Shown: positions 37,044 through 45,014 of the stretch, piece after piece
Position numbering within the stretch: the stretch's first letter is position 1
How the letters are laid out: every line of letters begins with the position of its first letter
The notes under the pieces: generated by a model
Database searches by the model: none
Told to the model about the DNA's origin: nothing
What the model saw: the letters and a program-made list of their open reading frames with translations, nothing else
Program-made: the position numbers and the translations under genes
Assembly (NCBI RefSeq): GCF_001483755.1
Contig: NZ_LQBK01000022.1
Location: forward strand, 133,992-197,991
DNA length: 64,000 nucleotides
From: Kocuria rosea subsp. polaris
Lineage (GTDB): Bacteria > Actinomycetota > Actinomycetes > Actinomycetales > Micrococcaceae
Direction of reading: 5' to 3'

Positions 37044-37328
37044 TCAGTCCGCGAGCACGGCGGCGCCCAGGCCCACGGCGAGCACCCCGGCCACCGCCCA
37101 GGTGAGGCGGTAGGCCCGGCGGTAGTGCTCGGCGCTGCGGAGCTCGAGCCACGCGGCGGTGTGCGGGGCGGGGGCGGTGCTCGGGGAAGTGCCCGGGGAG
37201 GCCTGCGCGCGGCGCAGCCGGCCGATGGCGCCGAGGTAGCGGCTCCAGTGCAGGACGGCGAGGGACCCCACGGCGAGCAGGACCGGGATCGCGGCCAGCG
37301 GCACCCAGTGGGCGGCGGACTCGGGCAT
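37044..37328 (-). CDS. Small membrane protein
   Basis: From ATG 37328 (GGAGG at six-base spacing) the gene encodes 94 residues with an N-terminal hydrophobic helix (VPLAAIPVLLAVGSLAVLHW) and a C-terminal one (LTWAVAGVLAVGLGAAVL) around a polar middle. A longer frame upstream is ruled out by the good ribosome site here. Function unknown; its partner at 36756 shares the layout. Confidence 0.55.
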   Translation of the reverse strand: MPESAAHWVPLAAIPVLLAVGSLAVLHWSRYLGAIGRLRRAQASPGTSPSTAPAPHTAAWLELRSAEHYRRAYRLTWAVAGVLAVGLGAAVLAD

Positions 37329-37531
37329 GACGGGCCTCCGGAGCGGGACGACGGTCGTTCCTCCCAGCATGTGTGCACCAGCAAAGAACTGTCTGTCCGC
37401 TCTCCTGGGGCCGCGGCCCGGGCCGCATGCACGCCCTCGGCTTAAGCACAGCAGTTCTTCTGCTTCCGTGCGGTTCCCGTTGCTACCCTGGAGACACATC
37501 TCGCACATCAGTGCCACGGAAGGACCCCTCA

Positions 37532-38428
37532 ATGGCCGGCGGTAACCCGCTTCTCCGCGATTTCTCGAAGCCGGGCGCAGGCAGCGCCCAGCCCTCCGGG
37601 AACCAGTACGGACAGAACTCCTACGGAACCCCCTACCAGCAGCAGCCCGGCTACGGGCAGACGGGCTACCAGCAGGGCGGCTACGGCCGGCCGCAGCAGG
37701 GTGTCCCGTACTCGGCCGAGCGCCTCGACTCGATGTACAACGCCCCGGCCGCCGGGACGAACCAGACCGGCCGGATGACCTACGACGACGTCATCATGCG
37801 CACCGCCACGGTGCTCGGCGCCGTGGTCGTCGGCGCGCTCGCCGGCTGGATCATGCCGATCCTCACCATCCCCGGTGCCCTGATCGGTCTCGTCCTGGGC
37901 CTGGTCAACGCGTTCAAGCGCCAGCCCTCGCCGGCCCTGATCCTGGCCTACGGCCTGTTCGAGGGCATGTTCCTCGGCGGCATCTCGCAGATGTTCGAGG
38001 CCATGTACCCGGGCATCGCCGTCCAGGCCGTGATCGGCACCCTCGCGGTGTTCGGCTCCGTGCTCGTGCTCTTCCGCTCGGGCAAGCTGCGGGCCTCCGC
38101 GAGGGCGACCAAGATCTTCATGGTCGCGCTCATGGCCTACTTCGTGTTCGCCCTCGTCAACCTGGGCGCGGTCCTGCTGTTCGGCTTCAACATCCGCACC
38201 GACAGCCCCCTCGGCCCCTGGCTGGGCCTGGCCATCGGCGCGATCGCCATCCTGCTGGCCGCGTACAGCTTCGTGCTCGACTTCGAGAACATCAAGCGCG
38301 GCGTCGAGGTCGGCGTCCCGGAGAAGATGGCCTGGTCCGCGGCCTTCGGCCTCACGGTCACGCTCGTGTGGCTCTACATCGAGATCCTGCGCATCCTGGC
38401 GATCATCCGGGAGATGACCTCGAACTAG
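37532..38428 (+). CDS. Bax inhibitor-1/YccA family membrane protein
   Basis: The 298-residue protein has about seven transmembrane helices and the family blocks ALILAYGLFEGMFLGGISQM and SFVLDFENIKRGVEVGVPEK. Relatives act as calcium leak channels or modulators of membrane proteases; the role here is unknown. The first 75 residues are a Gln/Gly/Tyr-rich low-complexity segment, common in actinobacterial homologues. ATG 37532 has GGAAGGA upstream, and TACCCT at 37484-37489 is a possible -10 box. Confidence 0.9.
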   Translation: MAGGNPLLRDFSKPGAGSAQPSGNQYGQNSYGTPYQQQPGYGQTGYQQGGYGRPQQGVPYSAERLDSMYNAPAAGTNQTGRMTYDDVIMRTATVLGAVVVGALAGWIMPILTIPGALIGLVLGLVNAFKRQPSPALILAYGLFEGMFLGGISQMFEAMYPGIAVQAVIGTLAVFGSVLVLFRSGKLRASARATKIFMVALMAYFVFALVNLGAVLLFGFNIRTDSPLGPWLGLAIGAIAILLAAYSFVLDFENIKRGVEVGVPEKMAWSAAFGLTVTLVWLYIEILRILAIIREMTSN

Positions 38429-38459
38429 GTCCTCACGCTCCGGCCCAGCGCGGCCCACG

Positions 38460-38496
38460 ACGGCCCGGCACCCGCCCACCGCGGGTGCCGGGCCGT
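38460..38496. terminator. Terminator between the Bax inhibitor-1 gene and the nitroreductase gene
   Basis: Perfect 16-bp arms (38460-38475 and 38481-38496) around a five-base loop sit between convergent genes and can serve both. Confidence 0.7.
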
Positions 38497-38530
38497 CGTC
38501 GTGCCCCGGCGCGCGGGTGCAGAACGGGCG

Positions 38531-39133
38531 TCAGTGGTAGGAGATCCGGGGCCCGGGGGTGGGCCGGGTGGCCGCGTGCTCGGCCGCCACGCCCCGGGGC
38601 GGGCGGCCCACGAACAGCCAGCCGAGGAGCTTTTCCTCCGCGGCCAGCCCGTAGAAGGCGCGGACCGCGTCCTCGCGCGCGCCGTCGCGCTCGGCCCACA
38701 CGGTGCCCCAGCCGGCCGCCCAGAACGCGGCCTCGAGCAGCGGGCGGGCCCCGTGCGCCGCGTTGAGCTGCTCCTTGCGGGAGAGGCCCAGGGCGTCGTC
38801 GGGACTGAAGACGAGGGCGCAGCCCATCCCGCCCGTGCTCGCCCACTTCAGGGCGCCCCGGAACGCCGCGAGCCGGCGCAGCTGCTTGCTCTTGAGCCGC
38901 GGGAACGGCGCCGACATGTTGGGCACCCGGGTCATCCCCGCCAGTGCCGCCGCGAGCTCCGGGGCGGAGCGGCGGGTGGTCACGGCCACCCGCCAGCTCA
39001 GTCCCGGCTCGGCGGCCGCAGTGCCTGCGGCGGCGCGGAGCACGGCCTCCAGCTCCTCCCGGGGAGGGGCGTCCGGGGTCAGGGCGGGCGCCGGCCGGCG
39101 CTGGGCGAGGACGCGGAGGAACGTGCGTGACAT
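38531..39133 (-). CDS. Nitroreductase family protein
   Basis: This is a 200-residue flavin-dependent oxidoreductase-like protein. It has the family arrangement of an N-terminal LAQRRPAP segment, a GLSWRVAVTT strand and a long C-terminal end WLFVGRPPRG. It resembles the truncated actinobacterial nitroreductases near RutE. The flavin-binding Arg/Ser pattern near the N-terminus is only partly conserved, so activity is uncertain. The start is ATG 39133, which has AAGACT six bases upstream, predicting a leaderless mRNA. Confidence 0.75.
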   Translation of the reverse strand: MSRTFLRVLAQRRPAPALTPDAPPREELEAVLRAAAGTAAAEPGLSWRVAVTTRRSAPELAAALAGMTRVPNMSAPFPRLKSKQLRRLAAFRGALKWASTGGMGCALVFSPDDALGLSRKEQLNAAHGARPLLEAAFWAAGWGTVWAERDGAREDAVRAFYGLAAEEKLLGWLFVGRPPRGVAAEHAATRPTPGPRISYH

Positions 39134-39139
39134 GCCGCC

Positions 39140-39145
39140 AGTCTT
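39140..39145 (-). promoter_or_regulatory. -10 box (AAGACT) for a leaderless nitroreductase mRNA
   Basis: AAGACT keeps the two most conserved -10 positions and ends six bases before ATG 39133 on the minus strand. Confidence 0.4.
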
Positions 39146-39233
39146 CCACCGTGCGCGCGCCGCGGGCGGGAGCGGCGTCCCGGGGGCGTCCCGGGCCCCG
39201 GCCGGGCGTCGCCGGCCGGTCGCGCGGGCGTGC

Positions 39234-39239
39234 CAAGAT
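39234..39239 (+). promoter_or_regulatory. -10 box (CAAGAT) for a leaderless AI-2E family permease mRNA
   Basis: CAAGAT ends six bases before ATG 39246. The first base departs from TANNNT but the conserved A and final T are kept. Confidence 0.35.
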
Positions 39240-39245
39240 GTCTTC

Positions 39246-40649
39246 ATGCCTTCGACTTCGCACGACGCCGAGCGGCCTCCGCTGCCCGGGCCGAGCAACG
39301 AGCTCCCCCCGTTGCACGGCAACGCCGCGGGAGGGGTCGCGGTCTCCGTGCGGGTCGCCGCGGCGTGGTCGTGGCGGCTCATCATCATCCTCGCGGCCGT
39401 GGGGCTGCTCGGCTACATGCTCTCCACGATCACGGTGGTCATCATCCCCGTGCTCATCGCGGGCCTGCTCGCCGGGCTCCTGTTCCCGCTGGTGAAGTGG
39501 CTGCGGGGGCGGCACGTGCCGGCGGGCCTGGCCTCGGGCCTCGCGGTGCTCCTGCTCATCGGGCTCGTGACGGGCCTGCTGGTGCTCGCCGGCCGGCAGA
39601 TCGTGCTCGGCTTCGCGCAGCTGTCCGAGAACGTGGTGGTCGGCACGCAGCAGCTCCTGGGCTGGCTCGAGGACGGGCCCCTGAACCTCAGCGCGGACAG
39701 CGTGAACGACTGGATCGACGATCTCGGCACCACGATCCAGGACAACAGCGAGGCCATCCTCTCGGGGGCCATGTCCTTCGGCTCGACGGCGGGCAACGTG
39801 CTGACCGGCATCATCATCATGCTCTTCACCCTGCTGTTCTTCCTGATGGACGGGGAGCGGATCTGGCTCTTCCTGGTCCGGCTGTTCCCGGTCAGCGCAC
39901 GGCGGGCCGTCAACGGCGCCGGCCGCCGGGGCTGGACCTCGCTCGTGCAGTACGCGCGGGTCCAGGGCTTCGTGGCTTTCGTGGACGCGGTGGGCATCGG
40001 GCTCGGCGCGGCCCTGCTCGGCGTCCCGCTCGCGCTGCCCATCGGCATCCTGGTGTTCCTGGGCTCCTTCATCCCGATCGTGGGCGCCGTGGTCACGGGG
40101 ATCGTGGCGGTGCTCGTCGCCCTCGTGGCCGACGGCTTCGGCACCGCCCTGGCCATGCTCGCCGTGGTGCTCCTGGTGCAGCAGATCGAGTCCAACGTCC
40201 TGCAGCCGCTCGTGATGGGGCGGGCCGTCTCCCTGCACCCCCTCGCGGTGTTCCTGGCCGTGGCGTCCGGCACCATCCTCTTCGGCATCACCGGGGCGCT
40301 CTTCGCCGTGCCGCTGATGGCCTTCCTCAACACGGTGGTGCGCTACCTCGTGAACGGCGCGTGGCGCGCGGACGACGAGATCCCGTGGGAGCCGTACTAC
40401 TTCCCGTGGGAGATCAAGAAGCACGCGCGCCGCAACGACCTCACCCGCGACCAGGTCATGGCCCAGCTCCAGCGCTTCCGCCGGACCCGCGCCAAGGAAC
40501 GGCTGCAGGCCGCCCTCAAGCGCGGCCGCCGGGACGACCGCGCCCGGGCCGCGGCGGGAGCCGGCCGGCGCCCCGGCCGCGGGCCCGGCGGCAACGGTGC
40601 CGGTGGGGGGCCTCCGGCCGCGCCCGAGCGGCCCTCGGGCAGCGACTAG
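39246..40649 (+). CDS. AI-2E family (UPF0118) transporter
   Basis: The 467-residue polytopic protein belongs to the AI-2 exporter superfamily, which includes TqsA and Na+/H+ antiporter-like members; its substrate here is unknown. About eight helices are visible, including IIILAAVGLLGYMLSTITVV near the N-terminus and the conserved GSFIPIVGAVVTGIVAVLV and ESNVLQPLVMG blocks. The N-terminal 45 residues and the Arg/Gly-rich C-terminal 85 residues are cytoplasmic tails. It may be leaderless. Confidence 0.87.
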   Translation: MPSTSHDAERPPLPGPSNELPPLHGNAAGGVAVSVRVAAAWSWRLIIILAAVGLLGYMLSTITVVIIPVLIAGLLAGLLFPLVKWLRGRHVPAGLASGLAVLLLIGLVTGLLVLAGRQIVLGFAQLSENVVVGTQQLLGWLEDGPLNLSADSVNDWIDDLGTTIQDNSEAILSGAMSFGSTAGNVLTGIIIMLFTLLFFLMDGERIWLFLVRLFPVSARRAVNGAGRRGWTSLVQYARVQGFVAFVDAVGIGLGAALLGVPLALPIGILVFLGSFIPIVGAVVTGIVAVLVALVADGFGTALAMLAVVLLVQQIESNVLQPLVMGRAVSLHPLAVFLAVASGTILFGITGALFAVPLMAFLNTVVRYLVNGAWRADDEIPWEPYYFPWEIKKHARRNDLTRDQVMAQLQRFRRTRAKERLQAALKRGRRDDRARAAAGAGRRPGRGPGGNGAGGGPPAAPERPSGSD

Positions 40650-40749
40650 GATGAGGACCGCGCCCGCCGCCGGCGGGCGCTCACCGTGGGCGGGCCCAGC
40701 GGCCCGCCGCGGTCCCGCCCCACGCCCCGACCGGGAAAGAAGACGCACC

Positions 40750-41997
40750 GTGAGCCTGGCCGAACTGCCCGTCCGCCTCGCCGACATCCAGGACGCCGCC
40801 GCGCTCCTCGAGGGCGTGATCGACCGGACCCCGGTGGCCCACTCCCGGGCGCTGTCCCGGCTGATCGGCTCCGAGGTCAACCTCAAGGCCGAGAACCTCC
40901 AGCGCGCCGGCTCCTTCAAGGTCCGCGGCGCCTACGTGCGGATGGCCAAGCTCACCGACGAGGAGAAGGCCCGGGGCGTCGTGGCGGCCTCCGCCGGCAA
41001 CCACGCCCAGGGAGTGGCCCTCGCCGCGGCCAAGCTCGGCATCACCGCGCGCATCTACATGCCCCTGGGCGCGGCCTTGCCCAAGATCGCCGCGACCCAG
41101 GACCACGGGGCCGAGGTGATCCTGCACGGCACCACCGTGGACGAGGCGCTCGCCGAGGCCCAGCGCCACGCCACCGCGACCGGAGCGGTGTTCGTCCACC
41201 CCTTCGACCACGCGGACATCGTGGCCGGACAGGGCACGCTCGGCCTCGAGGTGCTCGAGCAGGTGCCCGAGGTCGACACCGTCATCACCGGGGTGGGCGG
41301 CGGGGGGCTGCTCGCCGGCGTGGCGGTGGCGGTCAAGGCCCGGGCCGAGCAGCTGGGCCGGCCCATCCGGCTCATCGGCGTGCAGGCCGAGAACGCGGCC
41401 GCCTACCCGCCCTCCCTCGCGGGGGACGCGCTCGTGACCCTGGACCGGGTCTCGACCATCGCGGACGGCATCGCCGTGGGCAAGCCGGGGCAGCTGCCGT
41501 TCAGCATCATCAAGGAGCTCACCGACGACGTCGTGACGGTCTCCGAGGACTCCCTCGCCCGGGCGCTGATCTTCCTGCTCGAGCGCAACAAGCTCGTGGT
41601 GGAGCCGGCCGGCGCCGTCGGCGTCGCGGCCCTGCTGGACGGCCGCCTGCAGAGCGCGTACCCGGACCTCGGGAACACGGTGGTGGTGCTCTCGGGCGGC
41701 AACGTGGACCCCATGCTCATGCTCAAGGTCATCCAGCGGGGCCTCTCGGCGGCCGGCCGGTACATGACCATCAAGATGATGCTCACCGACCGCCCGGGCG
41801 AGCTCGCGCGCATCTCCCAGCTCATCGCGGTCCAGGACGCCAACGTCACCGGCGTGGACCACACCCGGATCGGCGGCTCGCTCAGCCTGGGGGACGTGTC
41901 CATCACCATCGACATGGAGACCAAGGGCCACGAGCACTGCCGCCAGGTCCTCCGGGCGCTCGAGGCGGAGGGCTACCACCCCGTCGTCGTGCACTGA
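40750..41997 (+). CDS. ilvA: Threonine ammonia-lyase with a single ACT domain
   Basis: This PLP enzyme converts threonine to 2-oxobutyrate for isoleucine synthesis or threonine breakdown. The 415 residues carry the PLP lysine Lys57 in AGSFKVRGAY, the SAGNHAQGVA loop and the phosphate-binding TGVGGGGLLAG. The C-terminal 75 residues (from LTDRPGELARISQLI) form one ACT domain, the shorter type also called TdcB-like or IlvA short form. GTG 40750 was chosen by homology and has GGGAAAGAAG upstream. TAGGAT near 40647 is a possible -10 box. A strong terminator follows. Confidence 0.92.
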   Translation: MSLAELPVRLADIQDAAALLEGVIDRTPVAHSRALSRLIGSEVNLKAENLQRAGSFKVRGAYVRMAKLTDEEKARGVVAASAGNHAQGVALAAAKLGITARIYMPLGAALPKIAATQDHGAEVILHGTTVDEALAEAQRHATATGAVFVHPFDHADIVAGQGTLGLEVLEQVPEVDTVITGVGGGGLLAGVAVAVKARAEQLGRPIRLIGVQAENAAAYPPSLAGDALVTLDRVSTIADGIAVGKPGQLPFSIIKELTDDVVTVSEDSLARALIFLLERNKLVVEPAGAVGVAALLDGRLQSAYPDLGNTVVVLSGGNVDPMLMLKVIQRGLSAAGRYMTIKMMLTDRPGELARISQLIAVQDANVTGVDHTRIGGSLSLGDVSITIDMETKGHEHCRQVLRALEAEGYHPVVVH

Positions 41998-42034
41998 CCG
42001 TGCGCGGGGCACGGTCCCGGGCCGCGGACGACGA

Positions 42035-42064
42035 CGGCGCCGGTCCCCGCGGGGACCGGCGCCG
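42035..42064. terminator. Terminator between ilvA and the small membrane gene
   Basis: Fourteen-base arms (42035-42048 and 42051-42064) form a perfect palindrome between convergent genes. Confidence 0.65.
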
Positions 42065-42082
42065 CTGTGGGCGGGCGCGGCG

Positions 42083-42292
42083 TCAGGAGCGGCGCCGGCC
42101 GGTGAGGTAGGTGGCGAACGCGCTGACGAACGTCGCGAAGACGACGACGTTGCGCAGGCTGCCGGGCTCGCTCGCGGCCGGGTCGCCCTGGCCGGCGAAG
42201 TGCAGCACGACGGCCACGGCCCCGAGCACCACCGTCAGGACCAGCAGGACCTTGGTGCCGGGGCCGGGACTGCGCAGCCAGTGGGTCGTCAC
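42083..42292 (-). CDS. Small membrane protein downstream of greA
   Basis: The 69-residue product from GTG 42292 has two hydrophobic stretches (VLLVLTVVLGAVAVVLHFAG and VVVFATFVSAFATYLTG) and ends in Arg-Arg-Arg-Ser. It begins seven bases after the greA stop and is probably cotranscribed with it. No family is recognised. Confidence 0.6.
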   Translation of the reverse strand: MTTHWLRSPGPGTKVLLVLTVVLGAVAVVLHFAGQGDPAASEPGSLRNVVVFATFVSAFATYLTGRRRS

Positions 42293-42299
42293 CGGGGCC

Positions 42300-42803
42300 T
42301 CAGCCCTTGAACGGCTTGGCGTCCAGGATCTTGACCGGGATGTCCTTGCCGTTGGGCGCGGTGTAGGACAGCTCGTCGCCGACCCGGTGGCCGGAGATCG
42401 CGGAGCCCATGGGGGACTTCTCGGAGAAGACCTCGAGGTCGCTGCCGGCGGCCAGGTCCTCGGCCACCTCGCGGGAGCCGATGAGGAAGGTCATCGCCTC
42501 GCCGGCGATCTCGGCGGTGACGACCATGCCGGCCTCGACCACGCCGTCGTCCGCCGGGGCCTCGCCGACCTGGGCGTTCTCGAGCAGGTTCTTGAGGTGG
42601 ACGATGCGCCCCTCGTTCTTGCTCTGCTCCTCGCGGGCGGCGTGGTAGCCGCCGTTCTCCTTGAGGTCGCCCTCCGAGCGGGCCTGGTCGATGCGCTCCA
42701 CGATCTCCTGCCGGTACGGGCCGGAGATGTGGTCGAGCTCCTTCTTCAGGCGGTCGTAGGCCTCCTGGGTGAGCCAGGCGCCGGTCTTGTTCGTGGTGGT
42801 CAC
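42300..42803 (-). CDS. greA: Transcription elongation factor GreA
   Basis: GreA rescues backtracked RNA polymerase by stimulating transcript cleavage. The 167 residues form the N-terminal coiled coil (LTQEAYDRLKKELDHISGPY, and KENGGYHAAREEQSKNEGRI) with the acidic tip (Asp/Glu around IDQARSEGDLKEN) and a C-terminal FKBP-like domain ending GKDIPVKILDAKPF. The ATG at 42803 has GAGGAGA directly upstream. An unusually long predicted leader of about 185 bases precedes it. Confidence 0.95.
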   Translation of the reverse strand: MTTTNKTGAWLTQEAYDRLKKELDHISGPYRQEIVERIDQARSEGDLKENGGYHAAREEQSKNEGRIVHLKNLLENAQVGEAPADDGVVEAGMVVTAEIAGEAMTFLIGSREVAEDLAAGSDLEVFSEKSPMGSAISGHRVGDELSYTAPNGKDIPVKILDAKPFKG

Positions 42804-42925
42804 ATTCTCTCCTCGGTGGACGGTCGGTCGGGCCGCGGCTGCCCGCCCGGGAGTCCGGGCGGGTCCGCGGCGGACCGGGACGGCGGTGCGGGCCGCCGGT
42901 GGTGCAGGGGCCCGCTACGCAAAGA

Positions 42926-42999
42926 CCCCGCCCCGGTGCAGGTCGTCCGTTCGGACGGTGTCCGGCTGCCGGGGACGGGGAGTCCTGGTCCCCAGTCTA
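42926..42999 (-). promoter_or_regulatory. greA promoter and structured 5' leader
   Basis: TAGACT (42994-42999, minus strand) predicts a start near 42987 and a leader of about 185 bases. Its first part can fold into a long stem (42969-42980 with 42926-42936) enclosing a 6-bp hairpin (42944-42957), followed by TCTTTGC. This looks like an attenuator or stalled-polymerase structure and could respond to elongation rate; the function is inferred. Confidence 0.45.
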
Positions 43000-43061
43000 G
43001 GCGGGGCGGGCGGACAAGCCCAAAGAACGGTGTCGGCGGCGACACACGGGCGCCGCGCGGC

Positions 43062-43487
43062 TCACTCCTCGACCCAGCAGGAGTCCACGACCGCGGTGGT
43101 CGCCAGGTTCGTGGTGCGCACCGCCGCCCGGTGGGAGCTCGTCCCGCCCTCGCTCAGCCGCTCCGCGGGCACGGCCCCGACGGTCACCTCGGCCCAGCCC
43201 ACCACGGCGTACTCCTGGTTGAGCGCCTGCACCGCGCACGTCACCACGTCCTCGGGGCGCTTGGTGAGCTCGAAGTCGGCCGTGGCCCGGGCCTCCGAGA
43301 CCACCTCGAAGCCGATGTCCTTGAACGTGGGGGCGCCCTGCCGGGCCGTCACCACCCAGACGACGAACACGGCCGTCAGCACGGTGGCCGCCGCCGCGAG
43401 CCCGATCCAGCCGCGCGGCCCGATGCGGCGCTCGCGGCGGGGGGCTCCGTAGCGGTCGGAGAGCAGGTCTGAGGAGTCGGTGGACAC
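43062..43487 (-). CDS. DUF4307 domain-containing membrane protein
   Basis: The 141-residue protein has a short cytoplasmic N-terminus (SSDLLSDRYGAPRRERR, typical of the family), one transmembrane helix (WIGLAAAATVLTAVFVVWVV) and an extracytoplasmic domain containing VVSEARATADFELTKRPED and two conserved Cys. GTG 43487 is chosen because the family opening starts there. It lies between greA and mca as in mycobacteria (Rv1081c). The role is unknown. Confidence 0.85.
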   Translation of the reverse strand: MSTDSSDLLSDRYGAPRRERRIGPRGWIGLAAAATVLTAVFVVWVVTARQGAPTFKDIGFEVVSEARATADFELTKRPEDVVTCAVQALNQEYAVVGWAEVTVGAVPAERLSEGGTSSHRAAVRTTNLATTAVVDSCWVEE

Positions 43488-43674
43488 GGCGGCCTCGGGT
43501 CTCGGGGGCGGAAGCGGCGGCGGCCGGAGCCGGCCGCCGCCCGGCCACTGTAGCCGAGACGCCTGGGAGCATCCCGGGCGCGGGCCCGCCCGGCGAACGC
43601 GTAAAATGGGCGGCGGCCCGTGCCCGCACCGGCCGCACCCCGTTCCCCCGACCGTTCCCGAGAGGATTCCCCGA

Positions 43675-44571
43675 GTGACCTCCCTGTCAGAGATGCGCCT
43701 GCTGGCCGTCCACGCCCACCCCGACGACGAGTCGAGCAAGGGCGCCGCGACCATGGCCCACTACGTCCGGCAGGGGGTCGAGGTCATGGTGGCCACGTGC
43801 ACCGGTGGGGAGCGGGGGTCGATCCTCAACGCCGAGATGGAGGGCCACCCGCACGCCGAGCGGGACCTGACCGGCCTGCGCCGGCACGAGATGGCGCACG
43901 CGGCCGCCGCGCTGGACGTCCGCCACCGCTGGCTCGGCTTCATGGACTCCGGCCTGCCCGAGGGGGACCCGCTGCCGCCGCTGCCGCCGGGCTGCTTCGC
44001 GCTGCAGCCGCTCGAGCGCGCCGCCGCGCCCCTGGTCCGGCTCGTGCGCCGGTTCCGGCCGCACGTGATCCTCACCTACGACGAGAACGGCGGCTACCCG
44101 CACCCGGACCACATCCAGACGCACAACGTCTCCGTCGAGGCGTTCCGCGCGGCCGGGGACCCGGAGCGGTACCCGGGTCTCGGCGAGCCGTGGACCCCGC
44201 AGAAGCTCTACTACGACCGGGCGTTCAACCTGGAGCGCTTCGTGGCCCTGCACGAGGCCCTCGAGGAGCGCGGCCTGCAGTCCCCGTACGCGGCCCGGAT
44301 CGCGATGCTGCAGGAGAGCGACCCCGAGGGCCACCGCCCGCCGGCCCCCCGGCACGAGACCACCACCAGGGTGCGGTGCCCGGACACGTTCCCGCTGCGG
44401 GACGAGGCGCTGCGCAGCCACCGCACCCAGGTGGCGCCGGACGGGATGTTCTTCGCCGTCTCCGCCGAGCTGCAGTCCGAGGTCTGGCCGTGGGAGGACT
44501 ACGTGCTCGCCGAGTCCCGGGTGCCCACCGAGCTGCCGGAGCACGACCTGTTCGCCGGGATCGTGGGCTGA
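43675..44571 (+). CDS. mca: Mycothiol S-conjugate amidase
   Basis: Mca cleaves mycothiol conjugates of electrophiles and drugs, releasing mercapturic acids for export. The 298 residues begin with the zinc-binding AVHAHPDDES (His15, Asp18), followed by ATCTGGERGSILN and YDENGGYPHPDHIQTHNVS, all of the LmbE/PIG-L family in its mycothiol branch. MshB is a paralogue; the neighbourhood with DUF4307 and the length favour Mca. GTG 43675 has GAGAGGATT upstream. TAAAAT at 43602 is a possible -10 box. Confidence 0.92.
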   Translation: MTSLSEMRLLAVHAHPDDESSKGAATMAHYVRQGVEVMVATCTGGERGSILNAEMEGHPHAERDLTGLRRHEMAHAAAALDVRHRWLGFMDSGLPEGDPLPPLPPGCFALQPLERAAAPLVRLVRRFRPHVILTYDENGGYPHPDHIQTHNVSVEAFRAAGDPERYPGLGEPWTPQKLYYDRAFNLERFVALHEALEERGLQSPYAARIAMLQESDPEGHRPPAPRHETTTRVRCPDTFPLRDEALRSHRTQVAPDGMFFAVSAELQSEVWPWEDYVLAESRVPTELPEHDLFAGIVG

Positions 44572-44579
44572 GCGCCGCG

Positions 44580-44960
44580 ATGAGCACCGTGCTGAACGCG
44601 CTCGCCCTGCTGCCCGCGATGGCGCCCAACCCGATCGACGAGGGCACCCTGCGCCCCGGCCTGGACCCGAGCCAGGTGACCCCCGGCGTGCTGGGCTTCC
44701 TCATGACGCTGCTCCTGGCCGTGGCCGTCATCTTCCTGGTGCGGGACTTCAACCGCCGCAACCGCCGCCTGCGCTACCGTGCGGAGTACGCCGAGCGCCG
44801 GGCCGCCGAGGAGCGGGTGGGCGGCTACGCCGGGGCGGACGACACCCGGACCGCCGGGGACGCCCGGGACGACGGCGCCGGGAGCGCCGGGGCCCGGGGC
44901 GCCGGGGGAGACCCGGTGGCGCCGGCCGAGGAGCCGGAGGGCCCCGACCGGCGCGGCTGA
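44580..44960 (+). CDS. Small membrane protein between mca and yyaL
   Basis: The 126-residue protein has an N-terminal hydrophobic stretch, a transmembrane helix (GVLGFLMTLLLAVAVIFLVR), a basic cytoplasmic segment (DFNRRNRRLRYRAEYAERRA) and a disordered Gly/Asp-rich tail. It starts eight bases after mca and is cotranscribed. A small membrane gene occupies the same position in mycobacteria (Rv1083). Function unknown. Confidence 0.7.
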   Translation: MSTVLNALALLPAMAPNPIDEGTLRPGLDPSQVTPGVLGFLMTLLLAVAVIFLVRDFNRRNRRLRYRAEYAERRAAEERVGGYAGADDTRTAGDARDDGAGSAGARGAGGDPVAPAEEPEGPDRRG

Positions 44961-45014
44961 GACCGGGGCCCGCCCGCGGGCCCGTGTGCAGGACCCGAGA
45001 TCCGAGGAGCTCCC

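Noticed and set aside
37329-37532. Longer N-terminus for the 94-residue membrane protein
   Set aside because: The extra residues cross the promoter region of the divergent Bax inhibitor-1 gene, and ATG 37328 has a good GGAGG.
42800-43045. 81-codon minus-strand frame in the greA leader
   Set aside because: It overlaps the greA start, lacks a ribosome site and reads as Pro/Arg/Ser-rich noise; the predicted promoter also lies inside it.
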